Shown: positions 40,794 through 50,200 of the stretch, piece after piece | Layout: each line of letters opens with the position of its first letter | How positions within the stretch are numbered: position 1 is the stretch's first letter | From: SZUA-318 sp964412015 | Lineage (GTDB): Bacteria > Gemmatimonadota > Gemmatimonadetes > Longimicrobiales > Gaopeijiaceae | Reading direction: 5' to 3' | Length of the DNA stretch: 64,000 nt | NCBI GenBank assembly: GCA_964412015.1 | Contig: CAYPMO010000003.1 | Location: 103,244 to 167,243, forward strand | The notes under the pieces: generated by a model | What the model was told of the DNA's origin: nothing | Databases searched by the model: none | Seen by the model: only the letters and a program-made list of their open reading frames with translations | Position numbers and translations under genes: made by a program

Positions 40794-43418
40794 TCAGCGA
40801 CGCCCCAACGAGCGGAGCCGCAAGCGATCGGGGAGGTCCCGGGTCGGCGCTTCGGGCGTAACGAGCACGTCGAGGGTGTCGCCCGGCAGGATGTGGGCGT
40901 AGTTGTCGGAGAAGCGCGCGCCCACGCCCTCGACCGCGAGGCGCACGGCGTACGCCAGCCGATCCGCCGTCACCGAAACGTGCCAGCCGTCCTCGTCCTC
41001 TCGCGCGTCCACGATGCGCAGGCCGGGATCGGGGAGTGAGAGTCGCGCCGGGCTCTGGAGGAAGACGAGGTCCCGTACGCTCGACTCCTCGTCGGTCTGA
41101 AGCACCGCCTCGATCACGACGGACGCCCGATCGGTTCCGGCCGGCAGCAGCTCGGATGCCGGCCCTCGCCATGCGAGGACGCTTCCACCGTCCGAGGGCA
41201 GCGAGACAGGCACGCCGCGTTCGGCGAGCGTCGCGCCCTCGAAGTCCCGCACACGGAGCGTGAGCGTCTCCTCCGTCGAGCTCGCTCCGGGCGACGCGGA
41301 GTCGGATCCGTCGCCGCCGGTCTCGTTTCCGTCCGTCGCGACCCAGACTGCCACGGTACCGTTCCACGCATCGCCCAACACGGCGACCGGAGCGAACACG
41401 TCGCGCGCCCGGTAATGGAGCGCCTTCCAGCGTCCCGCGTAGTCGAGGCTCGACCACGACACGACGGGCCAGGTGTCGTTGAGCTGCCAGTACAGCGTGC
41501 CGCCGGTGTGCGGCCAGGAGCGCCGATGCGCTTCGAGGGCGAGCCCGACGCCTTCGGCCTGGGCGAGCTGCGTGACGTAGCTCCATGCGTCCAGCGAGTC
41601 GTCGGCGGGAACGGGCCACTCGCGCGCGAGATAGGCGCGGAGCGTCTGGTAGCCATCCGGATGCTTCTGGTGCGCGCGCATCAGGGGGTCCGTGAGCGAC
41701 GTCGGCTCCTCCGACGCGCCGAAGGACGCTATCGTCATCGGCTCCGGCAGGGCCTGGAAGCCGAACTCGCTCGCGAAGCGGGGCACGTTCTCGGCGTAGG
41801 CGCGGAATGGCTCCATGCCATGCCACACACCCCAGTAGTGGCTGTCCCCTTCGGTCAGGCTCCTCCGGTCACCCCAGCCGTGGCGGGGGGACGAGGGGAG
41901 GTACGGACGATTCGGGTCGAATCGCTCCAGGACCCGCGGGAGCACGGCCTCGAAGACCCGGCGGTACGCCCCCTCCACGTGCTCCGCCACGTCGGGCCGG
42001 TACGCGTCCTCCCAGCCCCAGCTCCTCCATCCTTCGACGATCTCGTTGTTGCCGCACCAGAGAGCCAGACTCGGGTGGTGTCGGAGACGCCGCACCTGGT
42101 CCGCCGCCTCGGAGGAAACCGACGCCGCGAACGCCGAATCACCCGGCACGAGCGTGTTGGCGAACATGAAGTCCTGCCACACGAGGATCCCGGTTTCGTC
42201 GGCCAGGTCGTAGAACAGGTCCGGCAGATAGATCCCGCCTCCCCAGACGCGAAGCATGTTCATGTGGGCCGCGGCCGCGTCGCCGATCAGGCGCCTATAG
42301 GTCGCGGAATCCGCCCGGGGCGTGAAGTGATCGGGCGGCACGACGTTCGCTCCCCGCGTGAACAGGGGCCGTCCGTTCACGCGGAAGTAGAAGCTCTGGC
42401 CGATGCTGTCGGGTTCGGTCACGAGCTCCACGGTGCGAACGCCCACGTTGACGCTGCGCCGGTCGAGGATCTTGCCCACCGACGCGGACACCTCCCACTC
42501 GTAGAGATGGGGCGAGCCGACCCCGGCGCCGCGCGGCCACCAGAGCTCCGCCTCCGGCAGGTCGATCGAGATCTCGAACGAGGCCGAAGCGCCGGCGGGC
42601 GGCGCCTCCGTGTTCAGACGCTTTGGCTTGAAGGTCCTGTCCCGGTCCTTGATGCGGATCCTCATGCCGCTGCCGCCACCCACCGCTCCGGCTGTCCGCA
42701 CATCCACCGCGAAGCGTACGGTGGCGGTATCTCCGTGCAGCCGAACGCCCGCCACGCGCGCGTCCTCGATCCGCACACCGCTCCACGATTCGAGGCGCAC
42801 GGGCCGCCAGATGCCCGACGTGACGTACCGGGGACCCCAATCCCAGCCATAGTGGTACTGCGCCTTCCGGCTGAAGGCGCGGGTGCCCGAGGCGTCGGGC
42901 TCCTGGTGCGGGATGGGCCAGGGGTTCCGCTCGGCGCGAGCGGCGCCTTCACGCACTGGCGGCAGGAACTGGATCTCGAGCGTGTTCGTTCCGATGCGCA
43001 AGGCACCCTTCACGGGCACGCGCCACGTCCGGAACATGTTGTCGGCGTAGAGGATGTTCCGTCCGTTGAGCGTGACCTGCGCCCAGGTGTCCAGACCCTC
43101 GAACACCAGGTCCACGCGCTCCTCGGCGAGCATCAACACGTCCACGTCGAAGTCGAGACGGTAGGTCCACGTCTCGTCCTCGATCCACTTCAGCTCCTCC
43201 TCGTGGTCGCCGATCAGCGGCTCGGGGATGCGGCCGGCGGCGACCAGGTCCGTGTGGACGGTCCCGGGGACGACGGCCATGTACCACGTGGTGTCGGTCG
43301 AACCGTGGAAGCGCCACCCCTGGTCGAACGTGATGGACCGGACGGCGTTCGGCTCTCCCTGGCAGGCGGCGAGGGAGAGAAGGAGGAGGGTGGCCGCGGT
43401 CGGGCGGGGGGCGTTCAG
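40794..43418 (-). CDS. Lipoprotein beta-mannosidase (GH2)
   Basis: About 874 residues if started at CTG 43418. An ATG start at 43280 would remove the first strand (WRFHGSTDTTWYMAVVPGTV) and the lipoprotein signal AATLLLLSLAACQGE, which are in frame upstream without any ATG, GTG or TTG. GH2 features: NPWPIPHQEPDASG, YHYGWDWGPRYVTSGIWRPV (mannosidase-type pocket), acid/base Glu in WCGNNEIVEGW and nucleophile Glu in ASEFGFQALP. It removes terminal beta-mannose from glycans, probably at the cell surface. CTG overlaps the stop of a decayed CheY gene (CTGA). Together with GH92 and GH130 it makes a mannoside-degrading set. Confidence 0.82.
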   Translation of the reverse strand: MNAPRPTAATLLLLSLAACQGEPNAVRSITFDQGWRFHGSTDTTWYMAVVPGTVHTDLVAAGRIPEPLIGDHEEELKWIEDETWTYRLDFDVDVLMLAEERVDLVFEGLDTWAQVTLNGRNILYADNMFRTWRVPVKGALRIGTNTLEIQFLPPVREGAARAERNPWPIPHQEPDASGTRAFSRKAQYHYGWDWGPRYVTSGIWRPVRLESWSGVRIEDARVAGVRLHGDTATVRFAVDVRTAGAVGGGSGMRIRIKDRDRTFKPKRLNTEAPPAGASASFEISIDLPEAELWWPRGAGVGSPHLYEWEVSASVGKILDRRSVNVGVRTVELVTEPDSIGQSFYFRVNGRPLFTRGANVVPPDHFTPRADSATYRRLIGDAAAAHMNMLRVWGGGIYLPDLFYDLADETGILVWQDFMFANTLVPGDSAFAASVSSEAADQVRRLRHHPSLALWCGNNEIVEGWRSWGWEDAYRPDVAEHVEGAYRRVFEAVLPRVLERFDPNRPYLPSSPRHGWGDRRSLTEGDSHYWGVWHGMEPFRAYAENVPRFASEFGFQALPEPMTIASFGASEEPTSLTDPLMRAHQKHPDGYQTLRAYLAREWPVPADDSLDAWSYVTQLAQAEGVGLALEAHRRSWPHTGGTLYWQLNDTWPVVSWSSLDYAGRWKALHYRARDVFAPVAVLGDAWNGTVAVWVATDGNETGGDGSDSASPGASSTEETLTLRVRDFEGATLAERGVPVSLPSDGGSVLAWRGPASELLPAGTDRASVVIEAVLQTDEESSVRDLVFLQSPARLSLPDPGLRIVDAREDEDGWHVSVTADRLAYAVRLAVEGVGARFSDNYAHILPGDTLDVLVTPEAPTRDLPDRLRLRSLGRR

Positions 43419-43609
43419 AGTACCGCCAGCGCCCGTTCGACGGCTGTCATAGCGCGCTCTATGTCATCCATCTCAGGCATGTAGGTGTCAGGAGTAGATC
43501 CACGCGTCCGCGACGTCGTGACCCTGGCCTTCCGACGCGTCCGCCCACGTAAGCTGACGATCCCGGGCCCGTCGTCAATGACCAGGGGCGCCGCCACCGC
43601 TGAGCCCAT
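43415..43609 (-). pseudogene. Decayed CheY-type response regulator
   Basis: MGSAVAAPLVIDDGPGIVSL is a receiver-domain start (IDDxPxI). DTYMPEMDDIERAMTAV matches the phosphoacceptor loop DIYMPEMDGIEFIMRV of the intact regulator at 43989, but most of the domain between and after is missing. The start overlaps the stop of the kinase-tail remnant upstream by TGATG, copying the kinase-regulator coupling of the intact pair. The phosphoacceptor Asp is still there, but the fold cannot form. Confidence 0.6.
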
Positions 43610-43895
43610 CACGGCTGGGAGGGTCGGGGATCGAGATCGGTGCCGGGAGAGGTGAGCGCCTCCCTAACGCGGCTGAGCAAGGCGTGTACAGTGAGAACGG
43701 CTTTTCAAGCAATGGCCGTCTTTGCTCGGCCAGCTTCTGCCGCGCGACCACCTCGTCGCTGTAGCCCGATACGAAGAGGACCCGCAACCTGGGCCTCAGC
43801 CGGACCAACCAATCGGCGAGTTCCAGTCCCGTCGTGCCCGGGTGTGAAGAGTCCGTTGTCCGCGCCGGACTTGAGGATACGAGGGACCTTCGCAC
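43609..43895 (-). pseudogene. Decayed C-terminal receiver of a hybrid kinase
   Basis: HPGTTGLELADWLVRLRPRL, RVLFVSGYSDEVVARQKLAE and RPLLEKPFS closely follow the last receiver of the intact hybrid kinase at 44360 (GPELAERLLE..., LFASGYSDEAVARQ, PFLEKPF). After KPFS at about 43693 the frame shifts; in the next frame LTVHALLSRVREALTSPG continues to a stop at 43609. The kinase core is gone. So a second kinase-regulator pair once stood in tandem with the present one. Confidence 0.65.
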
Positions 43896-43988
43896 GCGCG
43901 CGAAATAAAGTGCGGGCGGCGTGATAACCTTACAGGCTGTGGCGTTTCCTGCGAGGTGGCAAGGCCCGCCCGAGCACGTCCCCGGAGT

Positions 43989-44375
43989 TCAGGGGGATGC
44001 CGCGGGCGGCTGCACCAGCACCTGTGTGACGGCGTCCGTCACCTGATCCGCGGAGAACGGCTTCTCCAGGATCATGTCGGCGCCCAACTCGGCCGCTGCC
44101 CCGAGGACTTCCTCCTTGACCAGACCGCCGCCACCGGATATGGCGATGATCCTCGCTTCGGGAAAGGCTTCCTTCACCCGCATGATGAACTCGATGCCGT
44201 CCATCTCGGGCATATAGATGTCCGTGATGACGAGGTCCGTGGGATGGCCGGCGAAGTGCCGGAGCGCCGTCTGGCCATCCGATGCCTCCTCTACCACATG
44301 ACCTTTGGCCTCCAGGACGCGCCGGAGCACCCTGAGGATCTCCGGCTCGTCGTCGATGATCAGGATCGTCGCCAT
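43989..44375 (-). CDS. Single-domain response regulator (CheY-like)
   Basis: 128 residues, one receiver domain. ILIIDDEPEILRVLRRVLEA, phosphoacceptor Asp in DLVITDIYMPEMDG, conserved Ser/Thr position in IAISGGGGL and Lys in LEKPFSADQV. No output domain. The start lies 16 nt inside the end of the hybrid-kinase gene, so it is very probably the partner or phosphate sink of that kinase. The IAISGG signature is shared with the regulator at 49122. Confidence 0.85.
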   Translation of the reverse strand: MATILIIDDEPEILRVLRRVLEAKGHVVEEASDGQTALRHFAGHPTDLVITDIYMPEMDGIEFIMRVKEAFPEARIIAISGGGGLVKEEVLGAAAELGADMILEKPFSADQVTDAVTQVLVQPPAASP

Positions 44376-46483
44376 GAGGTCTCTTCCGTATGTGGAGGTC
44401 GCGGCCGGGGAGAGACAGTGGCGGGCCCCGCGAGGACCTCCCCGACCCTCTCCAGGAGTGTATCGACGGTGAACGGTTTCTCGAGAAAGGGACTCCCCTG
44501 CGTGATCAATCCCTGTCGCGCCACCGCTTCGTCACTGTAGCCGGACGCGAAGAGGATCCGCAATCCGGGGTGTGTCTCGAGGAGTCGCTCGGCCAGCTCC
44601 GGACCCGTCGCGTCGGTCAAGATCACGTCCGTGATGAGGAGATCTACGGGGCGTCCGAGGCTCGATACCGTCGCGAGAGCCTCCCCGGCGCCGCTGGCGG
44701 CCAGCACGTCATATCCGGCGCGCCGCAGGACGCGCTCGGCCGTCCTCCGGACCGGGTCGTCATCCTCGACGAGCAGGATCGTCTCCGAGCCGCTCGTGGA
44801 AGCGCGCCCGACGCTCGCTCGCTCCGCCTTGTCGATCACCGCTTCCACGCGGGGCAAGTAGATCTTGAACGTCGTCCCGTGGTGGGGCTCACTGTGTACG
44901 CGGATATGTCCTCCGCTCTGGTTCACGATCCCGTGGACGGTGGCGAGTCCGAGCCCCGTGCCCTTGCCGGCTGCTTTGGTGGTGAAGAACGGCTCGAAGA
45001 TGTGCCGCATGGTCTCCTGGTCCATTCCCGCGCCGTCGTCCGTGATGGCGAGCAGCACGTGAGGGCCGCGTCGCCCTTCGGCATGCGGCTGGACGTGTTC
45101 ACCATTCACGTCCACGTTCCTGGTCTCCACGAGCAGGCGGCCTCCTTGGGGCATGGCGTCTCTCGCGTTCACCGCCAAGTTCATGATCACCTGTTCCAAC
45201 TGGCTCGGGTCGACCTGGACGTGGCCGAGGTCTCGCGCGAGCGACATCACTATGGAGACGTCCTCGCCCAGGAGGCGTCGTAGCATATCCTCCATATCGG
45301 CGATCAAGTGATTGAGATTGAGGACTTGCGGCGCGAGGACCTGCTTCCGACTGAACGCTAGCAATTTCTGTGTGAGTGCGGCCGCCCTCGTGGCCGCGTT
45401 GCGGATGGTCAGTACATCCTCCCGCCGAGGGTCGCCGGCGAGATCGGGCAGCAGGAGGTCCGTGCTGATCAGGATCGAGGTGAGGATGTTGTTGAAATCG
45501 TGCGCGATACCGCCGGCGAGACGCCCCACGGCCTCCATCTTCTGGGCCTGCCGCAACTGCTCTTCCAGGAGCCGCTGCTCGGATATGTCGCGGAAGAACC
45601 AGACGCGGCCGTAATACAGCCCGTCTCGCCCGATCATCGGGGCCGAATACCGGTCGAACGTCCTACCGTCCTTCATCACGATCTTACTTCTGCTCCTCTC
45701 ATTCCGGGCCTTGTAGAGGTCCGTGACTTCCCGGATGAATTCGTCGGGATTGGCGACCTTGTCTTTGGCGTACTGCAAGGCACGCTGGTCAGACCCGGAT
45801 CGCATTATCTCCGGTGGGATGTCCCACATCTCGACAAACCGACGATTGTAAGACAGGATCGCACCGTCCTCTCCCACCGCCAGGATTCCGTCGATCGAGG
45901 TTTCCTGCTGCGTGGAGAGAAGAGCGTTCCTGAACCGCAGTTCTTCTTCTGCGCGTTTGCGCTCGGTGATGTCGCGCTCCAGTCGGCGGTTGCTCTGCTC
46001 CAACTGCCGCATCTTGGTTTCCAGCTTGCGGACCAATGCCTCGTTGTATCGCCTGAGATATACGGCTTCGTCTTCCGGAGACGCCTCGACCGTCACGGAG
46101 GCCGGTCGGGTGCGGTCCCCGGCCTCGAGAAGTTCCCGGATGGTCTTCATGAGCGTGTCGGGCTCTATCGGCTTGCTGAGAAAGCGGTCAGCCCCGAGGC
46201 GGCGCGCGAAGTCACGGTCCTCCGTATCCGTGCACGTGTCGGCGTAGAAAACGAACGGGATCGAGCAAAGACGTTCGTCTCGCTTCCACTGGCGACACAA
46301 TGCGAATCCGTCCATCACGGGCATGAAAATACCGCTGATGATGAGGTGGGGCGGATTCTCTCTCGCCTTCTCGAGCGCTTCGGTTCCGTCCGTGGCGGCG
46401 AGAGTCGGGTAGCCGTTGGCCTCCAGGAGGAGTTGGAGCTCCTGGAGGCTCTCAGCGCGGTCGTCCACAACGAGAATAGTCAT
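44360..46483 (-). CDS. Hybrid histidine kinase (REC-PAS-HK-REC)
   Basis: 707 residues from the ATG at 46483 (GGAGGT 7 nt upstream). Order: receiver 1-125 (ILVVDDRAESLQELQLLLEA; the phosphoacceptor position in HLIISGIFMPVMDG is Gly, not Asp, so this receiver may not be phosphorylated), a coiled coil ~130-190, PAS ~200-320, H-box with His in GGIAHDFNNIL, ATPase motifs (NLAVNARDAMP, DDGAGMDQ, GTGLGLATVHGI) and a C-terminal receiver (LLVEDDDPV, ITDVILTDATG, LEKPF). No membrane helix, so a cytoplasmic sensor. It is divergent from a second hybrid kinase gene. Confidence 0.85.
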   Translation of the reverse strand: MTILVVDDRAESLQELQLLLEANGYPTLAATDGTEALEKARENPPHLIISGIFMPVMDGFALCRQWKRDERLCSIPFVFYADTCTDTEDRDFARRLGADRFLSKPIEPDTLMKTIRELLEAGDRTRPASVTVEASPEDEAVYLRRYNEALVRKLETKMRQLEQSNRRLERDITERKRAEEELRFRNALLSTQQETSIDGILAVGEDGAILSYNRRFVEMWDIPPEIMRSGSDQRALQYAKDKVANPDEFIREVTDLYKARNERSRSKIVMKDGRTFDRYSAPMIGRDGLYYGRVWFFRDISEQRLLEEQLRQAQKMEAVGRLAGGIAHDFNNILTSILISTDLLLPDLAGDPRREDVLTIRNAATRAAALTQKLLAFSRKQVLAPQVLNLNHLIADMEDMLRRLLGEDVSIVMSLARDLGHVQVDPSQLEQVIMNLAVNARDAMPQGGRLLVETRNVDVNGEHVQPHAEGRRGPHVLLAITDDGAGMDQETMRHIFEPFFTTKAAGKGTGLGLATVHGIVNQSGGHIRVHSEPHHGTTFKIYLPRVEAVIDKAERASVGRASTSGSETILLVEDDDPVRRTAERVLRRAGYDVLAASGAGEALATVSSLGRPVDLLITDVILTDATGPELAERLLETHPGLRILFASGYSDEAVARQGLITQGSPFLEKPFTVDTLLERVGEVLAGPATVSPRPRPPHTEETSWRRS

Positions 46484-46696
46484 GATTCGGTACCTCCGTC
46501 GGAGGAGGCGACCCCTCAGATCGTTCTCTGTTGGGGCTTCGAGCGTGTCGGGCCCGGTGAGCTTCTCCGGGTCTGCGGCAGAAGTCCGCGTCCACGAAGC
46601 GAGGGTACGAGACGCTGACGAGTCATGTTGGCGGTGCCGAAGAAGGTAGGCAAGTGCGGGCCGGTACCATCCTCTAGCCATCATTTCGTTCGTGGC

Positions 46697-46721
46697 CCAA
46701 TATGTACCGCCCACGTATTGG
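46697..46721. promoter_or_regulatory. Inverted repeat between divergent kinase genes
   Basis: CCAATA, 13 nt, TATTGG within the 289-nt gap between the two divergent kinase genes, in a locally AT-rich patch. A possible shared operator; no regulator can be named. Confidence 0.3.
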
Positions 46722-46772
46722 TATCACATTGTTATACACCATTGGGAGAAGCCCGTTCAACGGAGGAAGGCC

Positions 46773-48590
46773 ATGGGAAAGGACCGCTCCAGCACCCCAT
46801 GTGCGCGGTCGCTTCCGTCCTATGGGGCAGCCCGCGCCGCGCTCGTTTACCTCGCGCTGGGGGTGGTGTGGATCCTCGTTTCGGATACGCTGCTCGACGC
46901 CACCGTTTCGGACATCCACATCCTCAGTCGGCTCCAGACGATCAAGGGATGGTTCTTCGTCGTCTCGTCCGCCGGGGTCATCTATGCCCTGGTTCGCCGG
47001 GAGATCAGGACGGCCAAGCGAGAGGAAGGGCATTTTCGGGCGCTCGTCGAGCAATCGTTCGCCGGTGTGTGCGTGGTTCAGAACAAGCGCTTCGTCTACG
47101 CCAATCCCAAGCTGGGCCAGATTCTCGGCAGGCCCGTACGCGACCTGACGGAGTTGACGAGCGCGGAAGAGGTATTCAGCGAAGGTCATCGCGGGGCCTT
47201 CTTCGACGTGGTCGCGCAAGCAGTGGAAGCGTACCAGGAAGGCCCCCCCCACGCACCTCCTCCGCCGCAGAAGTTGAGGATCACGCGTTCGGACGGGAGT
47301 GAGCGGGCCATTGAGGTGTCTGCTCAAGCCATCACGTGGCACGACCGGCCGGCGGTGATCGTCCTGATTGTCGACAGGACGGAGCAGGAGGCTCTGGAGG
47401 AGCAGTTGCGCCACGCTCAGCGCATGGAGGCGATCGGGCAGTTGACCGGAGCCATCGCGCACGACTTCAACAACCTGCTGACGGCCGTGAGCATACCCCT
47501 GGAGCTGGCGATGATGGAAATCGGCGATGACCACGAGATCAGCCGGGATCTTTCGGACGCACTGCAGGCGACGCGCACCGCGGCCCAGTTGACGCGACAG
47601 CTCCTCACATTCAGCCGCAAACGGGTGTCTCGCCCGGAGGTGATGGACGTCAACAAGGCGCTCGAAGGCCTCGAGAACATGCTGGATCGTCTGACGGGGG
47701 AGACGGTCGCGATGCGGCTCGAGTTGGGTGAGCCGAGCGGAATGGTGCTGATCGACCCGTCCCACCTGGAACAAGTCCTGATGAACCTCGTGGTCAACGC
47801 GCGGGATGCGATGCCGGACGGCGGCGACATCACGATCCGGACGAAGCTGGTGCCGGCGCATCGCGAGTTCCTCCGGCATCGGGGCGGCTTGAAGCCTGGG
47901 CCTCATGCCGTGATCGAGGTGGAGGACACGGGAGTCGGCATGGACCGACCCACGCAACTCCGCATCTTCGAGCCCTTCTTCACGACCAAGGAGAAAGGCA
48001 CCGGGCTGGGCCTGCCGACGGTCTTCGGGATCGTTCGCCAGGCCGAGGGCTTCGTTCGGGTGAAAAGCTCACTCGGCCGTGGTACGAGGATGCAGGTGTA
48101 TCTGCCGCTGATGGAAGAGGCCCCCTCCGAGGACCTGCGTGGCGGGCGGGAGCAGGATTTCGGCGAAGCCCGCGAAGCCCGCGTCCCCGATAGGAAGGGA
48201 AAGACGATCCTCGTCGTCGAGGACGACGTCATGGTGCGAAGACAGCTCGAGCGGGCGCTGCGCCGCGCGGGTTATCGGGTCTTGGCGGCGGGCGGCGGCG
48301 CCGCGGCCCTGCGGCTCGCCGAGCAGAACGACGGGCCGATCCACGTTCTCCTCACCGATCTGATGCTGCCGGACGTGAACGGCATCAATCTCGCCAGCGA
48401 GTTCCGGAAGTCGCATTCGGGCACGGCCGTCCTATTCTTCTCGGGCTACTCCGAAGAGGCGATTATCCGCCAGCTGCGGGCGGAACCGGGCCTGCCCTTC
48501 CTGGAAAAACCGTTCCAGGTACCGCAGTTGATCGAGGCCATCGACAGGGTGCTGTCCGGATCGGTCCCGGCCATGTCACGGCGGTCCTGA
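46773..48590 (+). CDS. Membrane hybrid histidine kinase (PAS-HK-REC)
   Basis: 605 residues from the ATG at 46773 (GGAGGAAGG upstream; the earlier in-frame start at 46692 is unlikely). Two membrane helices at about 20-43 and 57-77 (ALVYLALGVVWILVSDTLLD, GWFFVVSSAGVIYALV) with a very short outside loop. PAS ~88-210, H-box His in GAIAHDFNNLL, ATPase (NLVVNARDAMP, EDTGVGMD, GTGLGLPTVFGI), receiver (ILVVEDDVMVRR, LLTDLMLPDVNG, LEKPFQ). It probably senses something at the membrane or in the cytoplasm and signals to single-domain regulators in the cluster, such as the one at 48659. Confidence 0.85.
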   Translation: MGKDRSSTPCARSLPSYGAARAALVYLALGVVWILVSDTLLDATVSDIHILSRLQTIKGWFFVVSSAGVIYALVRREIRTAKREEGHFRALVEQSFAGVCVVQNKRFVYANPKLGQILGRPVRDLTELTSAEEVFSEGHRGAFFDVVAQAVEAYQEGPPHAPPPPQKLRITRSDGSERAIEVSAQAITWHDRPAVIVLIVDRTEQEALEEQLRHAQRMEAIGQLTGAIAHDFNNLLTAVSIPLELAMMEIGDDHEISRDLSDALQATRTAAQLTRQLLTFSRKRVSRPEVMDVNKALEGLENMLDRLTGETVAMRLELGEPSGMVLIDPSHLEQVLMNLVVNARDAMPDGGDITIRTKLVPAHREFLRHRGGLKPGPHAVIEVEDTGVGMDRPTQLRIFEPFFTTKEKGTGLGLPTVFGIVRQAEGFVRVKSSLGRGTRMQVYLPLMEEAPSEDLRGGREQDFGEAREARVPDRKGKTILVVEDDVMVRRQLERALRRAGYRVLAAGGGAAALRLAEQNDGPIHVLLTDLMLPDVNGINLASEFRKSHSGTAVLFFSGYSEEAIIRQLRAEPGLPFLEKPFQVPQLIEAIDRVLSGSVPAMSRRS

Positions 48591-48658
48591 CCCTTTACGT
48601 GCAAGAAGCGTGACGGACCGCCCCCGGAGCGCATGAGACAACGATCGGGAGAGATACC

Positions 48659-49096
48659 GTGGACCACGTCGCGAAAGTGCTGGTTGTGGACGACGATTGG
48701 ACGGTCCGGAGCGTCGTGTCACGAGTGCTGGAGCATCAGGGGTGGCAGGTCGTGAGGGCGTCGGGTCAGACCGAGGCGATCGAGAAGATGCGGACCGCCG
48801 ACCCTCCGTTCGCGGTCGCGGTTCTCGACGTCATGTTGGCGGGAGGCGAGAGCGGAATCCTCCTTGCCGAACAATTGTACCGACTCGACTCCCAGCTTCG
48901 CTTCCTCTTCATCTCCGGACACCTGGACCTCGACGTGACGACGGCGCACGTCCCGAGGGCCGCTATTTCCTTTCTCGGGAAGCCGCTCAGCGTGACGCGG
49001 CTCACGGAGGAAGTGAGGGCCCTGTCCAGGGCGCCGGACTTCGGTGCGGAGCGCCAGGGAGGACCGGGTCCCCGAGGCGGGCACACTCGGCGCTGA
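48659..49096 (+). CDS. Single-domain response regulator
   Basis: 145 residues, start GTG 48659 with GGGAGAG upstream, 68 nt after the kinase gene on the same strand. VLVVDDDWTVRSVVSRVLEH, phosphoacceptor Asp in VAVLDVMLAGGESG, Ser in LFISGHL and Lys in FLGKPLSV make a full receiver. The C-terminal 30 residues are Pro/Gly/Arg rich with no output domain. A likely partner of the membrane hybrid kinase upstream. Confidence 0.8.
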   Translation: MDHVAKVLVVDDDWTVRSVVSRVLEHQGWQVVRASGQTEAIEKMRTADPPFAVAVLDVMLAGGESGILLAEQLYRLDSQLRFLFISGHLDLDVTTAHVPRAAISFLGKPLSVTRLTEEVRALSRAPDFGAERQGGPGPRGGHTRR

Positions 49097-49121
49097 GCAG
49101 CCGGAGGAAAACGCTCGGGAC

Positions 49122-49523
49122 TCAGGAATCCGGCGTGCTCGGCTCCATACCCCGGCGTCGCTCGAGTGCCTTGGCGACAGCGGCATAGAGGTCTGCGACC
49201 CCCACCGGCTTGGCGAGCGTGGCGACCACGCCAAGAGCCTGCGCATTGTCCAGCAGCAGCTCCTTCGGCAGCAATCCTCCGCCCGAGATCGCGATCACCG
49301 GCAAGTCCGGCCACCGCTCGGTCGACGCGATGATCAACTCGATCCCGTCCATCCCGGGCATGTTGATGTCGGTGACCAGGAGATCGACAGTTTCACGTTG
49401 GAGGGTGCGAAGGGCCTCCCCGCCGTCGCTCACCTCCAGAACCGTGTGGCTCGCACGCTGCAATGCCCTGCGCATCGCCGAGCGGACGTCCGCGTGGTCT
49501 TCCACCAAGAGTATCGTAGCCAT
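49122..49523 (-). CDS. Single-domain response regulator (CheY-like)
   Basis: 133 residues. ILLVEDHADVRSAMRRALQR, phosphoacceptor Asp in DLLVTDINMPGMDG, IAISGGGLLPKE and Lys in TLAKPVGV. Its body is close in layout to the regulator at 43989 (same IAISGGG block), so the two are probably duplicates. It ends 25 nt from the convergent regulator at 48659. No kinase gene is coupled to it directly. Confidence 0.82.
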   Translation of the reverse strand: MATILLVEDHADVRSAMRRALQRASHTVLEVSDGGEALRTLQRETVDLLVTDINMPGMDGIELIIASTERWPDLPVIAISGGGLLPKELLLDNAQALGVVATLAKPVGVADLYAAVAKALERRRGMEPSTPDS

Positions 49524-49536
49524 GATCGCGTTCCGC

Positions 49537-49767
49537 TTAAGGCGTCGAGAGGTCGTTGTGCTCGGTCAAGATACTGCGGACCGCCAGGGCATCGCGAAGA
49601 GCGAGCCGCAGGAACTCTTGGTCCACGGGCTTCACCAGGTAAGTTCGCGCGCCGTGCTCGATGCACGTTACCGCGATCTCGGGGACGTCGATGCCGGTGA
49701 GCATGATCACCGCCATCTCCGGGTCACGAGCCAACGCCCAGTCGGGGCGCGCCTCGATGTCCTTCAT
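49537..49767 (-). pseudogene. C-terminal half of a response regulator
   Basis: 76 codons: DPEMAVIMLTGIDVPEIAVT, CIEHGARTYLVKPVDQEFLR and LALRDAL are helix 3 to helix 5 of a receiver with the conserved Thr (LTG) and Lys (VKPV). The phosphoacceptor half is missing; the frame begins MKDIEARPDWALARDPEM. The ATG overlaps the stop of a 36-codon frame upstream (TGAATG), so it may still be translated, but it cannot be phosphorylated in the normal way. A 5' truncation. Confidence 0.65.
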
Positions 49768-50200
49768 TCACCACAACTGGAGGAGAACACGGTTCACCTC
49801 CTGAGAGATCTCCTGATCGCGCGTCCGTGCCGCTCCGAGATCCGCCGTGAGCGCCATGGATGTCGTGTGTGTCGCCATCCCGAACGCGGCTCCGGCCGCC
49901 AAGCCGGATCCCATAGCCCGGGAAGCTGCCTGTGATTCTCTCCTCCATAGACGGCCGGGGGCTGGTATGCGCTGCGCTTGAGGAGTGCTGCTTGCAAATC
50001 ACGCAAGGTTGCCAGAGGTCCTCGGCCTGGGCAAGCCTCGCGGCCACCGGCGCGCCGCCGAAGGGATCCTGAGAGGGTTGATGCGGCCAAACCACGCCAC
50101 CTATCGTTGAAGACCAGGCGCGTCTCCGTACCGCACGGTGCGCGGCGCTCGATCGACACGGTGCTTCCCTCCGGCTCTCACTCCGGGTTCGGCGAAGACC
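49768..50200. other. Region without a confident gene
   Basis: About 430 nt between the truncated regulator and the binding-protein gene. On the minus strand, 49768-49878 could encode 36 residues (MATHTTSMALTADLGAARTR and so on, ending QEVNRVLLQLW), with its stop overlapping the next ATG; it looks like the end of a helical protein fused by the same truncation. No terminator or RNA gene seen. Confidence 0.3.
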
